From Bifidobacterium tibiigranuli (GTDB taxonomy: Bacteria > Actinomycetota > Actinomycetes > Actinomycetales > Bifidobacteriaceae), in NCBI RefSeq assembly GCF_009371885.1, contig NZ_QLZA01000003.1, positions 62,001 through 126,000 on the forward strand: a DNA stretch of 64,000 nt. The letters run 5' to 3'. Each line of letters starts with the position of its first letter. Position 1 is the first letter of the stretch. The notes beneath the pieces are model-generated. The model was not told where the DNA came from. It searched no databases and saw nothing but the letters and a program-made list of their open reading frames with translations. Positions 8,102 to 20,229 of this stretch are shown here, in pieces. Position numbers and translations under genes: made by a program.

Positions 8102-9957
8102 TCAGCGTCCGACACCAGCGTCGGCGACCTGCGCGATATGCGACAACGCCGACCGCGCGCGCAGCATGGCCGTGTACGTGCAGTACATGTGCTTCGGCCT
8201 GCCCGGATTCGCCGTGACGAAGCGCTCGACGGACTGCTCCAAGTCGGTATCGGTCTGCCCGACCGGCACTTGGTCGTATTCCAATCGCAAAGCCATATCC
8301 CACGCCCTCGTGCCGGAGACCATCGCCACGCCCTCGCCGCGCAGGGAGCCGAAATCGACATCCCACAGCCAGCTCATATCGCGGCCGTCGGCGTATTCGT
8401 CGCAGATCGCGATCATCGTGTCGTGATTCTCCGGCGGGAATGATGCAAGGGAAAGCCTGAATCCCATGGGATTCTTGACCAGCAGCAGCTCGACCGGCGT
8501 GCCGTTCACATCGATGACCTCGCCGCGCCCGAAGGCCGGCGTGACCTGCGCGAGCGCGCGCATCAGCCGTTCATCGCTGGCGTTGATGGCACGGTCATTA
8601 TCACCGGCGCTGTCGCCATCACCAGCATTGTCGGCAGCACTATCAGCACTGTCAGCGGCGACTGCACGCACCACGGCGAGCGCGGCGGCGGCGTTGAACA
8701 GATTGTAGACGCCTTCGAGCTTCACCGAAGTATTCACCGCGCGGCCATCAATCAAGAATTCGGCCTCGTGATCGCCGACATGCTTGAGCACCACATCGGC
8801 GGGCTGCGCGGTGGATTCGAAGGCTGCGCGGCCTAGATTGAGGCGCGGAGAGCCGGTATCGCGCACGCCGGGGGCGGGCATGCCGGACCGGGCACTCGCG
8901 AAGACATCCGAACCCGTGCGGACGCTGGCACTCCGGTCGGCTGCGTTCGACTCGTCCTGCGCCATGTCGGAGGCATGCATATCGTCGTCAGAGGGGAAGA
9001 ACACGCGCAAGCTGTTCACCAGGCCGAAATAGGCGACCTTGGTGTCGTGCGGCACGTCGGCGGCCAGATGCGCGATGCGCGCGTCCTCGCGGTTGAGCAC
9101 CACCGTGCCGCTCGTCGCCTGCGCCACATGGCTGAGCAGCCGGGCGGTGTTGTCAATTTCGCCGAAGCGGTCGAGCTGATCGCGCATCACGTTGAGCAGC
9201 AGGGAGTATCGAGGCCTGAACTGCTTCACGAAATGCACCGCGTAGGCCTCGTCCAGTTCGAGCACGGCGATATCCGCATCGAGTCTGCCTTTGAGATCCA
9301 CCTCGCCGAGCAGCGCGGAGACCACGCCGCGCGTGAAATTGGAGCCGGTCGGATTCGTGAAGACGCGCAGACCGAGGCTTTCGAGCACCGAGGCGACCAT
9401 GCGGGTCGTCGTCGTCTTGCCGTTCGTGCCCGACACGAGCACCACGCCGTACGGCAGTTCAGCCAAGGTGCGGGCCAAAAATCCGCGGTCGAAGCGCTCG
9501 ATGACCTGCCCAGGCAAGGCGCTGCCGCCATGCCGCGACAGCCGTGAGGCCCAGCGCACTATCTTGCCCAGCGCCGGGGTTGCGAAGGCATACCAGGGGG
9601 CGCGCGGAGGCACGGTGGCTTGCTGCTGCGCCGAAGCTTCCTGCGCCGAAGACTGCTGTGCGACAGACTCCTGGGCTTCTTCGGATTCAGACTCAGGCAC
9701 GACTTCGGTTTGGGTCGCCTGGGCGGAAATCGTGCGGGCAGGACGACTCGGTACAGTCACCACGTCGAGTGGAATGCTCGACACGTTATCTGGCATACCC
9801 AGCGATATGGCCGACTCGGCCAACGTGTTCGTATTAATCGGCACGTTCGCCACATGCACCGACCCGTCCGCGTCTTTGCCGCGCTGCGTATCGGATTGTT
9901 CGGACTCTGTTGGCATTGCCGACATTGCTGCCGTATCCTCGTGGTTCTCCATCGACT

Positions 9958-9961
<4 letters not shown>
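8102..9961 (-). CDS. murT: Lipid II isoglutaminyl synthase, Mur ligase-like subunit MurT
   Basis: MurT activates the lipid II glutamate with ATP and receives ammonia from GatD. The P-loop GTNGKTT lies at residues 178-184. The Mur ligase middle domain follows, and the C-terminal DUF1727 domain has the DGRDMSWLWD motif (about 525-534) that contacts the GatD active site. Two features are unusual. A ~125-residue acidic, Gln/Ala-rich N-terminal extension is present. Residues ~319-395, where the Cys4 zinc ribbon lies in characterised MurT, contain no cysteine at all and are Ser/Asp/Ala rich. The start is a GTG at 9961 overlapping the dnaB stop by 4 nt; an ATG at 9952 is an alternative. Confidence 0.92.
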
Positions 9962-11403
<1,442 letters not shown>

Positions 11404-11814
11404 ACGCTCGAGTATAGGGAGACCGGCGGAGCGCATCCGCCGTTTCCCGGCATTGCTCACGCGACACGCGCAGTATTCCACGGTGGACAACAAAATCAAG
11501 TTATCCACATTGCAGGCGTGTCACAGGGGATAATCCATTCAGTTATCCACATGATGGGGATAAGTCAGTGCATAACGTGGGGATAGTTATGCGGCAGTCC
11601 AATCTCGATTTGCATATGACCGGCGTCGATGATATGCGAGTCGAGTTTTCCGGGGGCGGTTTGCTGAGAAGGTCTCCTTAAGAACTCCGGATAGTGGCAT
11701 TCATCGCGTTCGTCTCGGTCTTGCCTGAAATACAGTACAATGGGCAGGTTTCCCCTTCCTGACGCTTGTGATGGCTCGGTACGCTTATGGAAACAGCTAG
11801 GGAATGCATGATGA
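11404..11814. other. Divergent intergenic region between dnaB and the MATE gene
   Basis: Apart from the DnaA-box cluster, this 411-bp stretch holds no convincing gene. AATACAGTACAATGGG at about 11729-11744 could supply a promoter for the MATE gene. Nothing else stands out. Confidence 0.5.
11501..11586. promoter_or_regulatory. Cluster of DnaA boxes upstream of dnaB
   Basis: Two perfect TTATCCACA boxes lie on the plus strand at 11501-11509 and 11543-11551. On the minus strand are TTATCCCCT (11525-11533), TTATCCCCA (11555-11563) and CTATCCCCA (11578-11586). Five box-like sites in 86 bp, 100-180 bp upstream of the dnaB start, suggest DnaA control of dnaB or DnaA titration. Confidence 0.75.
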
Positions 11815-13215
11815 ATGGCGATGAATGAATTGACTCACGATACGACGCAGCAGCGGGATGACGCTGCCCAATCGTCCGAACAGGCAGGTCATGTCGACCG
11901 CAGACAGGCGACACGGCAGCTGTTCGCGCTGGCGCTGCCGACCTTCGGCCAGCTCATCGCCGAACCGGCCTTCGTGCTCATCGACACGGCGATTGTGGGT
12001 CATATCGGCGATGCGGCGCTGGCGGGGCTTTCCATCGGTTCCACCATCATCCTCACCACGGTGGGGCTGTGCGTGTTCCTGGCCTACGGCACGACATCGA
12101 GCGTGGCCCAGCTCATTGGCGCAGGGAAGCGGCGCGAAGGGCTTGAGGCTGGCATCGACGGACTGTGGCTGGCGCTGGCCATCGGCCTGCTCGTATCAGT
12201 CGCCCTGTTCGCCGCCGCGCGCCCGCTGTGCTGGGCGATGGGGGCGCGCGATGCCGTGCTCGACAACGCGACCGCGTATTTGCAGGCCATCGTATTCGGG
12301 CTGCCCGGCATGCTGCTCGTGTACGCCGCCAATGGCATCTTCCGCGGGCTGTCCAAGGTCAACATCACCTTCGTCGCGGCTGTGGCCGGGGCGGTGGTCA
12401 ACACCGCGCTCGATGTGCTGTTCGTGTTCGGCCTGCACTGGGGCGTCGCCGGTTCGGGAGCCGCGACCCTGATAGCGCAATGGTTCATGGGGCTGTTTCT
12501 CGTCGTGCCGGCGCTGCTGTGGGCGCGCGCGGATGGCGCGAGCTGGAGACCGCGCTTGGCCGGCATCCTTGGCACGGCTTCGGACGGCGTGCCGCTGTTC
12601 ATCCGCACGCTGGCGCTGCGGGCCTCGCTGGTCGCCACGGTGGTGCTGGCGGCCCGCATGGGCACGCAGGTGCTGGCGGCGTATCAGGCCGTCAATTCGA
12701 GCTGGAACTTCGTGCTCAACATGCTTGACGCCATCGGCATCGCCGGGCAGACGCTGGTCGCCACGCAGATCGGCGCGGGGCGGCACAACCGGGCGCACGC
12801 TATGACCTCGATCGCCAGCAGATCGGGCCTGTTCGCGGGCGCGGTCATCGGCGTGGGGCTGGCGGTCGCAGGGCTTGCGGCGACCGGACTGTTCAGTCCT
12901 TCTTCTGAGGTGCAGCATCTCATCATGGTCGGCATGCTCGTGCAGGGCGCGTTCCTGCCGCTCGCCGGATGGATGTGGGCGCTCGACGGCATCCTCATCG
13001 GTGCCGAGGACTACCGCTATCTTGCCCTGACTTGTACGATTACCGCGCTGGCATATCTGGCGGCCCTCGGCGGCGTCAACGCGCTTGACGGCGCGATCGA
13101 CCTCAGCGACGCCTGGCGCATGGCCATCCTCTGGGGCGTTCTCAACCTGGTCTTCATCGGCTTGCGAGCGCTGTTCAACGGGCTGCGCGTCCGCAGCAAC
13201 GTCTGGATGGAATAG
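11815..13215 (+). CDS. MATE family efflux transporter (DinF/NorM-like)
   Basis: Cation-coupled multidrug or metabolite exporter of the cytoplasmic membrane. The 466-residue protein has 12 hydrophobic segments in two homologous halves. The N-terminal half contains the LPTFGQLIAEPAFVLIDTAIVGHIG segment characteristic of DinF-type MATE proteins, and NGIFRGL and GQTLVATQIGAG occur at the expected positions. A short polar N-terminus precedes the first helix. The substrate cannot be read from sequence. Several ATG codons lie close together at the start (11815 and 11821), and the ribosome-binding site is weak. It is convergent with glnD across a palindromic repeat array. Confidence 0.88.
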   Translation: MAMNELTHDTTQQRDDAAQSSEQAGHVDRRQATRQLFALALPTFGQLIAEPAFVLIDTAIVGHIGDAALAGLSIGSTIILTTVGLCVFLAYGTTSSVAQLIGAGKRREGLEAGIDGLWLALAIGLLVSVALFAAARPLCWAMGARDAVLDNATAYLQAIVFGLPGMLLVYAANGIFRGLSKVNITFVAAVAGAVVNTALDVLFVFGLHWGVAGSGAATLIAQWFMGLFLVVPALLWARADGASWRPRLAGILGTASDGVPLFIRTLALRASLVATVVLAARMGTQVLAAYQAVNSSWNFVLNMLDAIGIAGQTLVATQIGAGRHNRAHAMTSIASRSGLFAGAVIGVGLAVAGLAATGLFSPSSEVQHLIMVGMLVQGAFLPLAGWMWALDGILIGAEDYRYLALTCTITALAYLAALGGVNALDGAIDLSDAWRMAILWGVLNLVFIGLRALFNGLRVRSNVWME

Positions 13216-13225
13216 CGGGAGATGC

Positions 13226-13334
13226 GTTGTCTTTTGCACGGTAACACGAGGCTACCGTGCAAAAGACAACATTATGAGCGTCGATTCCGTTGCATTTTGT
13301 ACGGTAGCGTCCCGTTAGCGGTCAAAAGGCAACG
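13226..13334. repeat. Palindromic repeat array B
   Basis: The first hairpin is perfect over 18 bp: GTTGTCTTTTGCACGGTA at 13226-13243 and its reverse complement at 13253-13270, with a 9-nt loop. The second, at 13288-13334, pairs CGTTGCATTTTGTACGGTAGC with the reverse complement of CGTTGCCTTTTGACCGCTAAC imperfectly. The order is + - + -. The array lies between the convergent MATE and glnD genes. Confidence 0.85.
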
Positions 13335-13384
13335 CGAAACGACGGCATATGGGGACATTGCCACGCACGGCTCCTCGCACCCTG

Positions 13385-15220
13385 TCAGCCGCGCGGCATA
13401 CGTGCGCGCGCGGCGTCAGCCATAGCGCGCACGAGCCGTTCGCGCCAGCGCGACCAGCCGTACTTCTTCGTGATGGCCTCGTTGGCGGTGGCTCCCAGCG
13501 ACGAGCCGTCGGCACGGGTCAGATCGAAGAGCATGTCGAGCGTGAGCGGATCGTAGTCGACGCGCTCCGCCAAGTCCTCGGCCACTGCTGGATCCGCAGG
13601 GTCCTTGCCCGTGGCAAATTCCGAAAGCGTCAGGTGCTCGCGCACCAGCAGCGTCGCGATGCGCACGATATCCTCGCCGAAGCCCAGGCGACGCAGTATC
13701 ACCGGCACATGGCGCGCGCCTTCGATGGCGTGGTCCGGCACGCCAGGCCGCTTGCCGATGTCATGCAGCAGCCCAGCCAGCAGCAGCGCGGCATACCGCA
13801 TGTCGTCATATTGCGTGCCGTCAGGCGCAACTCGCCCTAGCTGCGAAACCACATAGATCATATGCTGGTCGATGGTGTAGCGGTGCGCAGCGGATGCCGA
13901 AGGGCGGTTGCGCACGCCGAGCCATTCGGGTATCCAACGCCCGGGAATATTGATGAAGTCAAGCTCCTCCCATACCCGGGGGAGCACTGTTCCCGAACCG
14001 AGCAGGCGAATCAGCAGCTCGCGATCCTCGGCGCTCCAATCATGGTCATGCACCGGGCAGCGCTCAAGGTTGCGCAGCGTCGTCGGATTGATCGGCAGTC
14101 TGGCCTGCGCCGCGGCGACAGCGACACGCAGCGGCAAATCGGTCTGCTCGGCCGGTTTCGCACCGGCAGCAAGCGACACCTCGCCCTCGTGCTCCACCAC
14201 GCCGGGCGCAAGCGCGCGAAACTTAGGCGCCTCCCGCTTGCCGCCCGAACGAGGGTCGAGCAGCTGGAAGAAGGCGAAACGCGGCCGTTCATGCGTCAGC
14301 GCATGCTTGGCCCGCGACGAGGTGAACTCCCACGAGAACGCTATCTGCCGCCCGATGCGGGCGAGCAGCATCTGCAGGTCGTCGATGGACCGCGCAGCGC
14401 GCTCGTCCTCGGGCAGCGTCGGATCGGCCAAGCCCAAGGTCTGCGCGACATTCGGCTGATATCGGGTGAGCATGAGGTTCGTGTCCTTGGCGGCCGCAAG
14501 ATGGATGCAGTCGCGCACATCGAGCAGCCGTTCGACCGCATCGTCGTAGTTTCCATGCGGCCGGTCGGCCAGCCAGGATGCCGCCAGCGCGGAAATGATC
14601 ACCGTGTCGCGCAGACCGCCGCGCGACTCCTTGATGTCAGGCTGGTTGAGGTAGGCCATTCGGCCGAAGCCGTCGAGTCTGGACTGCGCGGATTCCAGCA
14701 GCTCGGGCAAGCGTTTGCGGGCGGCTTTGCGCCAACGCTCGAGAATTGAGCCGGCAGTAGACGTAATCAGCTCGGCATCGCCTGCTATCGGCTTGACATC
14801 GAGCCAGCCCACAGCGGCCGGCAGATCGTGATCGGTCACGCCTTCGCACTGCTGGCGCGTGCGCACCGAGTGATCGAGGTCGAGGCCGCTGTCCCACAAG
14901 GGGTACCAGAGCGCGTCGGCAAGCGCATTGAGCTGGGAATCGTTCAGCGCACGCGGCTCGTAGATCAGCACCAGATCCACATCGGAGCACGGTCCCATCT
15001 GCCCGCGAGCCAGCGAGCCGACGGCCGCCAGACCCACGCCGCGCTCGGGAAGCGCGAAAGGCAGCGCGCCCGTCGCCTCATCCCATAGCTGCCCTATGGC
15101 CGATATGGCCAGCGCGGTTCGCGCCGCTCGCTTGCCCGCCCCGTCACGATATACGCCGTCATCATCGGGCCGGCTCAATTCCATGAACCGCGCTCCCAGA
15201 CCATCAACCGCCGATGCCAA
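13385..15220 (-). CDS. glnD: [Protein-PII] uridylyltransferase GlnD, short form
   Basis: Modifies the PII protein on its T-loop Tyr in response to nitrogen status. The nucleotidyltransferase motif GSLARGQMGPCSDVDLVLI is at residues 68-86, with metal-binding Asp80 and Asp82, and the helical GlnD/GlnE-type region follows (NQPDIKESRGGLRD). An HD domain with LLAGLLHDIGKR follows, for de-uridylylation. The protein stops at 611 residues, just after the HD domain. The two C-terminal ACT domains that sense glutamine in E. coli GlnD (about 890 residues) are absent, and the 165 bp downstream hold only repeat array B. It belongs to the amt-glnB-glnD cluster but is separated from glnB by a terminator-like hairpin. 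Confidence 0.93.
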   Translation of the reverse strand: MASAVDGLGARFMELSRPDDDGVYRDGAGKRAARTALAISAIGQLWDEATGALPFALPERGVGLAAVGSLARGQMGPCSDVDLVLIYEPRALNDSQLNALADALWYPLWDSGLDLDHSVRTRQQCEGVTDHDLPAAVGWLDVKPIAGDAELITSTAGSILERWRKAARKRLPELLESAQSRLDGFGRMAYLNQPDIKESRGGLRDTVIISALAASWLADRPHGNYDDAVERLLDVRDCIHLAAAKDTNLMLTRYQPNVAQTLGLADPTLPEDERAARSIDDLQMLLARIGRQIAFSWEFTSSRAKHALTHERPRFAFFQLLDPRSGGKREAPKFRALAPGVVEHEGEVSLAAGAKPAEQTDLPLRVAVAAAQARLPINPTTLRNLERCPVHDHDWSAEDRELLIRLLGSGTVLPRVWEELDFINIPGRWIPEWLGVRNRPSASAAHRYTIDQHMIYVVSQLGRVAPDGTQYDDMRYAALLLAGLLHDIGKRPGVPDHAIEGARHVPVILRRLGFGEDIVRIATLLVREHLTLSEFATGKDPADPAVAEDLAERVDYDPLTLDMLFDLTRADGSSLGATANEAITKKYGWSRWRERLVRAMADAARARMPRG

Positions 15221-15374
15221 GAAATTCCCCTTACGTTGTATGCGTTATATGCGTTGTGTTCGTTGTATGCCTATGCCGGCACCCATGCCGGCCATGCCAA
15301 TTCGGCTGCGTCTCCAGCAAATCGCGTCGCCAGCGAACCGCGCAGTCAACAGACTAGGTGCCCGGCAGCAATAA

Positions 15375-15412
15375 ATTCGGGGACGACCCATGACAATGGA
15401 TCGTCCCCGAAT
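15375..15412 (-). terminator. Terminator-like hairpin between glnB and glnD
   Basis: ATTCGGGGACGA and its reverse complement flank a short region with further near-complementary CCAT/ATGG bases. On the minus strand the stem is followed by TTTATTG. It lies between the glnB stop (15456) and the glnD start (15220), so it probably reduces glnD expression relative to amt-glnB. Confidence 0.75.
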
Positions 15413-15455
15413 CATTTACTTAACTGATACTTGACTGTGCAATCAGCCGAAATCG

Positions 15456-17082
<1,627 letters not shown>

Positions 17083-17645
17083 TGTCTACCTCCCTCTCTC
17101 ATATTGATTATGGAGCGCTACGGCCGGTCAAAGCCGCGCGCTGCCATATTCGTTATGCAGCTCCTCATAGCGAGAAACCTACAACTGATATCGAACGCCA
17201 CTCCGATTTTCGTCAGGTTACGCAAGGTTACGAGCATGTTACGTCCATCCTCCATCGCACCCTGATTCTGACTCTAGTCGCACAGGCATAACGCGGGCTC
17301 GGAGCACCCTGACACCATGCGCCACAATGCGCCGAAACCGTGGCGCTTTGCGATTGTTCTGCGCGTGTCGAATGCGCATCCGGCCCGGCTGTGAGCTGCG
17401 TCTCACTGCACGCCAGCCGCATGGCCGCCGTAACATGGCTTTTACAAAAGTCCTTCTGCGGCCACGCGCATCCGCTGGCGGGCGTGCCGCGCTTCGCGGC
17501 GAGGCTGAACTGGGCTGGACTGGCTGGGCTGAGTTGAGCTGGTTTGTGCGAGACGGGTTTGGCTGATCGAGCTTGGCTGAGTCGGCTGGATTTGGCAGTC
17601 GGGCTTAGTCAGCATATAACCAAACAAACCAGTCAGTCAGCCTGC
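17083..17645. other. Intergenic region between amt and ftsY
   Basis: No gene is supported here. It contains the amt promoter region with spaced GTTAC motifs (17217-17242). Near the ftsY end, about 17500-17610, is a low-complexity stretch built from imperfect CTGG/GGCTGA direct repeats. The middle shows nothing recognisable. Confidence 0.5.
17217..17242 (-). promoter_or_regulatory. Candidate nitrogen-regulator (GlnR-like) site upstream of amt
   Basis: GTTAC occurs at 17217-17221, 17227-17231 and 17238-17242, a helical period of 10-11 bp; read in the amt direction these are GTAAC, followed by GAAAA after 5 nt. GlnR boxes in other actinobacteria consist of GTnAC/GAAAC half-sites spaced by 6 nt, so this is a plausible operator. 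The assignment is an inference from spacing and position. Confidence 0.4.
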
Positions 17646-18944
17646 TCAGGCCAGAATGCCGTCGACGAAGGCCGCCGCATCGAAGGGAGCGAGATCGTCC
17701 GGGCCCTCGCCCAGACCAACAAGCTTGACCGGCACGCCGAGCTCCTTCTGCACGGCGATGACGATGCCGCCCTTGGCCGAGCCGTCGAGCTTGGAGAGCA
17801 CCACGCCGGTGATGCCGATCGCCTCGGCAAAGACCTTGGCCTGCGCCATGCCGTTCTGACCGGTGGTGGCGTCGAGCACGAGCAGCACCTCGTCGACAGG
17901 CAGGACCTTTTCCGCGACGCGGCGGATCTTGCCCAGCTCGTTCATGAGATTCGCCTTGTTCTGCAGGCGGCCGGCCGTGTCGATGATGAGCACGTCGGCG
18001 TTGGCGTCCTTGGCCTGCTGCGCCGCATCGAAGGCGACCGAGGCCGGATCGGCCCCGTCCTTGTCGGAGCGCACGACGCTCACGCCGACCTTGGCGCCCC
18101 AGGTCTCAAGCTGATCGGCGGCGGCCGCGCGGAAGGTGTCAGCCGCGCCCATGACCACCTTCTTGTCTTCGGCGACGAAGAGCCGTGCAAGCTTGCCTGC
18201 AGTGGTGGTCTTACCGGTGCCGTTGACGCCGACCATGATGATGACACTGGGCTGGCGAGATTCGTGCTGAGCGGCATCGGGATTGGCTGTGTCCGAGCTG
18301 GCTGCATCGGAGGTGGCGTTCTTATCAGCGTTCAGCCGCCGATCCGTGTCCGTGCCCACCAAGTCGAGCAGCTTGGAGCGCAGCGCATCGCGCACCTGCG
18401 CGGGGTCGCTGGCACCGGTGACGCGGGCATCGTTGCGCAGCTCCTCGACCAGCTGCGCGCTGGCGTCGGCACCTACATCGGCGAGTAGCAGCGTGTCCTC
18501 GACATCCTCCCAATCCGTCTCGGAGAGATGGTCCTTGGCCAGAATGTTGAACAGCGCACGACCAAAGGGATTCGAGCTTTTCGCAAGCTTCGCTTTGAGC
18601 CGAACAATGCGCGAACCGGCGGATTCCGGCGTTTCCACGGGCCGCTCGGCGGGCGTGGAACTTGCTGATTCTGCTGTGGGGTTGACTGCGGACTCTGTTG
18701 TTGCTTGCTGGGGCGCCGATGCGGCAGACTGGGCAGTCTGCTGCTTCGAAGCCTCGGAAGAGGACTGGGCGGTGGCAGGCGCAGCGGCTTCGGGCTGCTG
18801 CGCTGAACGTGTACGCGATGGGGAATCGTCGTGCGCGCCCGTTGCACGGCGCTTGTGCGAACGGTCGACGAGCACGGCGGCGACCACAGCCGCAATCACC
18901 AAGGCCACGAGTACGACGATGCCGATAATCATTGTGGTATCCAT
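17646..18944 (-). CDS. ftsY: Signal recognition particle receptor FtsY
   Basis: SRP-dependent GTPase that docks ribosome-nascent chains at the membrane. An N-terminal membrane anchor (residues about 5-28, MIIGIVVLVALVIAAVVAAV) is followed by a ~95-residue acidic/Ala-rich linker and the NG domain. GTPase motifs are visible: G1 GVNGTGKTTT, the DTFRAAAADQL insertion box, G3 DTAGRL, and G4 TKLDGSAKGG (read as SKLDGSAKGG). The 432-residue length is typical for actinobacteria. It is divergent from the TetR gene across palindrome C. No ffh or smc gene is adjacent in the window. Confidence 0.96.
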   Translation of the reverse strand: MDTTMIIGIVVLVALVIAAVVAAVLVDRSHKRRATGAHDDSPSRTRSAQQPEAAAPATAQSSSEASKQQTAQSAASAPQQATTESAVNPTAESASSTPAERPVETPESAGSRIVRLKAKLAKSSNPFGRALFNILAKDHLSETDWEDVEDTLLLADVGADASAQLVEELRNDARVTGASDPAQVRDALRSKLLDLVGTDTDRRLNADKNATSDAASSDTANPDAAQHESRQPSVIIMVGVNGTGKTTTAGKLARLFVAEDKKVVMGAADTFRAAAADQLETWGAKVGVSVVRSDKDGADPASVAFDAAQQAKDANADVLIIDTAGRLQNKANLMNELGKIRRVAEKVLPVDEVLLVLDATTGQNGMAQAKVFAEAIGITGVVLSKLDGSAKGGIVIAVQKELGVPVKLVGLGEGPDDLAPFDAAAFVDGILA

Positions 18945-19028
18945 ACCAATAGCCTATGGTTTTCAACGGACAGGCCACCGTCACCCAGGTAATCAAGCAA
19001 CCCAAAGCCCATCGATGCTAGGCAACAT

Positions 19029-19131
19029 CGCCTTATGACCGCTAACTTGACCCTAACGGTAAAATGTCACGTTATATGCCTCTCAGACGTAGCATTTCCT
19101 ACGTTAAGGTCAAGTTAGCGGTCATAAGACG
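19029..19131. repeat. Long palindrome C in the ftsY/tetR divergent promoter region
   Basis: A 21-bp perfect inverted repeat, starting CTTATGACCGCTAACTTGAC at 19032, has its second arm at 19108-19128. With scattered mismatches the pairing extends to about 45 bp per arm around a loop of about 13 nt. The arm shares TCGCCTTATGACCGCTAACT exactly with repeats near 31508. It lies between two gene starts, so it is a candidate regulatory or structural element. Confidence 0.85.
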
Positions 19132-19182
19132 ATGCAAATGCCTGGTACCGCCAATCTTCGCCGGGTGTGGGAGACTGGAGAC

Positions 19183-20085
19183 ATGGCCAATGCTTCCAGA
19201 ATGACGTCGTACCAGCGCCGCGAACAGCTGCTGACGATCGGGCGATCCCTGTTCGCCGCAAAGGGCTTCGAGGCGGTGAGCGTCGAGGAGATCGCGGCGA
19301 GCGCCAAAGTGAGCAAGCCCATCGTCTATGAGCACTTCGGCGGCAAGGAGGGGCTGTACGCAGTGGTGGTGGATCGCGAGATGCGCGCCCTGAATGACGC
19401 CCTCACCAAGGCGCTGGCCGACCCGCAGCAGCATCCGCGCCAGCTCGTGGAGCGCACGGCGCTGGCCCTGCTGACGTATATCGAGGAGAATACCGAGGGG
19501 TTCCAGGTGCTGGTGCGCGATTCGCCGAGCACTGATCCGGCCGGGTCATTCAACTCGCTGCTGGGCGATGTGAGCATGCGCGTCGAGGAGATTCTCGACG
19601 AATCGTTCAAGAACCAGCATCTGCCTGCCAAAGGCGTGCCCTACTACGCGCAGATGCTCGTAGGCATGACCGTGTTCACCGGGCAATACTGGGCCGACCA
19701 ACGCAAGATAGGCAAGGAGCAGCTCGCTGCGCACATCGTGAATCTGGCGTGGTACGGCCTCTCCCGGCTTGAGGCAAAGCCCGAGTTGCGCTTCGAGGGC
19801 GACAAGGCCAAAAAGGCACTGCAGCGGCGCAAGGCGAGGGAAGCCAAGGAAACAGCCCGCCATGCCAAAGAGCCGCACAGCGATGCCATGCCCGACGCTG
19901 CTCCCGAGCACGGCGACGAGACCGATTCGAATTCCGCCCCTGCGACCAGTGCCGCAATCAGCGCGACACCCACCCAATCCGGCCACAATGCTGCGTTTGG
20001 CTCCGATTCCACGTTCGACTCTGGCCCTGGCTCTCCATCTGACCGCGAACCGGAGTACCCAATGAACGAAAAAAGAACCCGCTGA
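19183..20085 (+). CDS. TetR/AcrR family transcriptional regulator
   Basis: The N-terminal HTH is clear: SVEEIAASAKVSKPIVYEHFGGKEGLYAVVVD, followed by an all-helical ligand-binding domain to about residue 195. The last ~90 residues are charged and then Ser/Asp/Pro rich, an unusual disordered tail for a TetR protein. The frame is open from 19132, but ATG 19183 has TGGAGA just upstream and begins MANASRMTSYQRREQLL, the normal TetR opening. The neighbouring palindrome C is far longer than a usual TetR operator. The target genes are unknown; it is divergent from ftsY. Confidence 0.85.
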   Translation: MANASRMTSYQRREQLLTIGRSLFAAKGFEAVSVEEIAASAKVSKPIVYEHFGGKEGLYAVVVDREMRALNDALTKALADPQQHPRQLVERTALALLTYIEENTEGFQVLVRDSPSTDPAGSFNSLLGDVSMRVEEILDESFKNQHLPAKGVPYYAQMLVGMTVFTGQYWADQRKIGKEQLAAHIVNLAWYGLSRLEAKPELRFEGDKAKKALQRRKAREAKETARHAKEPHSDAMPDAAPEHGDETDSNSAPATSAAISATPTQSGHNAAFGSDSTFDSGPGSPSDREPEYPMNEKRTR

Positions 20086-20229
20086 AGGCCAATACTATGG
20101 CTCATGAGATATGAGCACCACATAACTAATCTACGTCATTCATTTCGTTTGTGTTAATAATGGAATAACACTCTTTGAATTTTTTTCAAAAACCATTATA
20201 CAAACTTTTTTATACGCTTTAATGAAGCT

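Noticed and set aside
11501..11586. Chromosomal replication origin
   Set aside because: Several DnaA boxes are present, but there is no dnaA, dnaN, rpmH or gyrB nearby and no long AT-rich unwinding region. A dnaB control or titration site is more likely.
17500..17610. Coding sequence in the CTGG-rich stretch downstream of ftsY
   Set aside because: Short frames exist only because of the low-complexity repeats; there is no ribosome-binding site or recognisable protein.
20160..20229. Terminator after the TetR gene
   Set aside because: The TTTGAA/TTCAAA words around a T-run near 20175 pair only over a few A:T bases and would be too weak. The AT-rich stretch more likely belongs to the promoter of the HAD gene.
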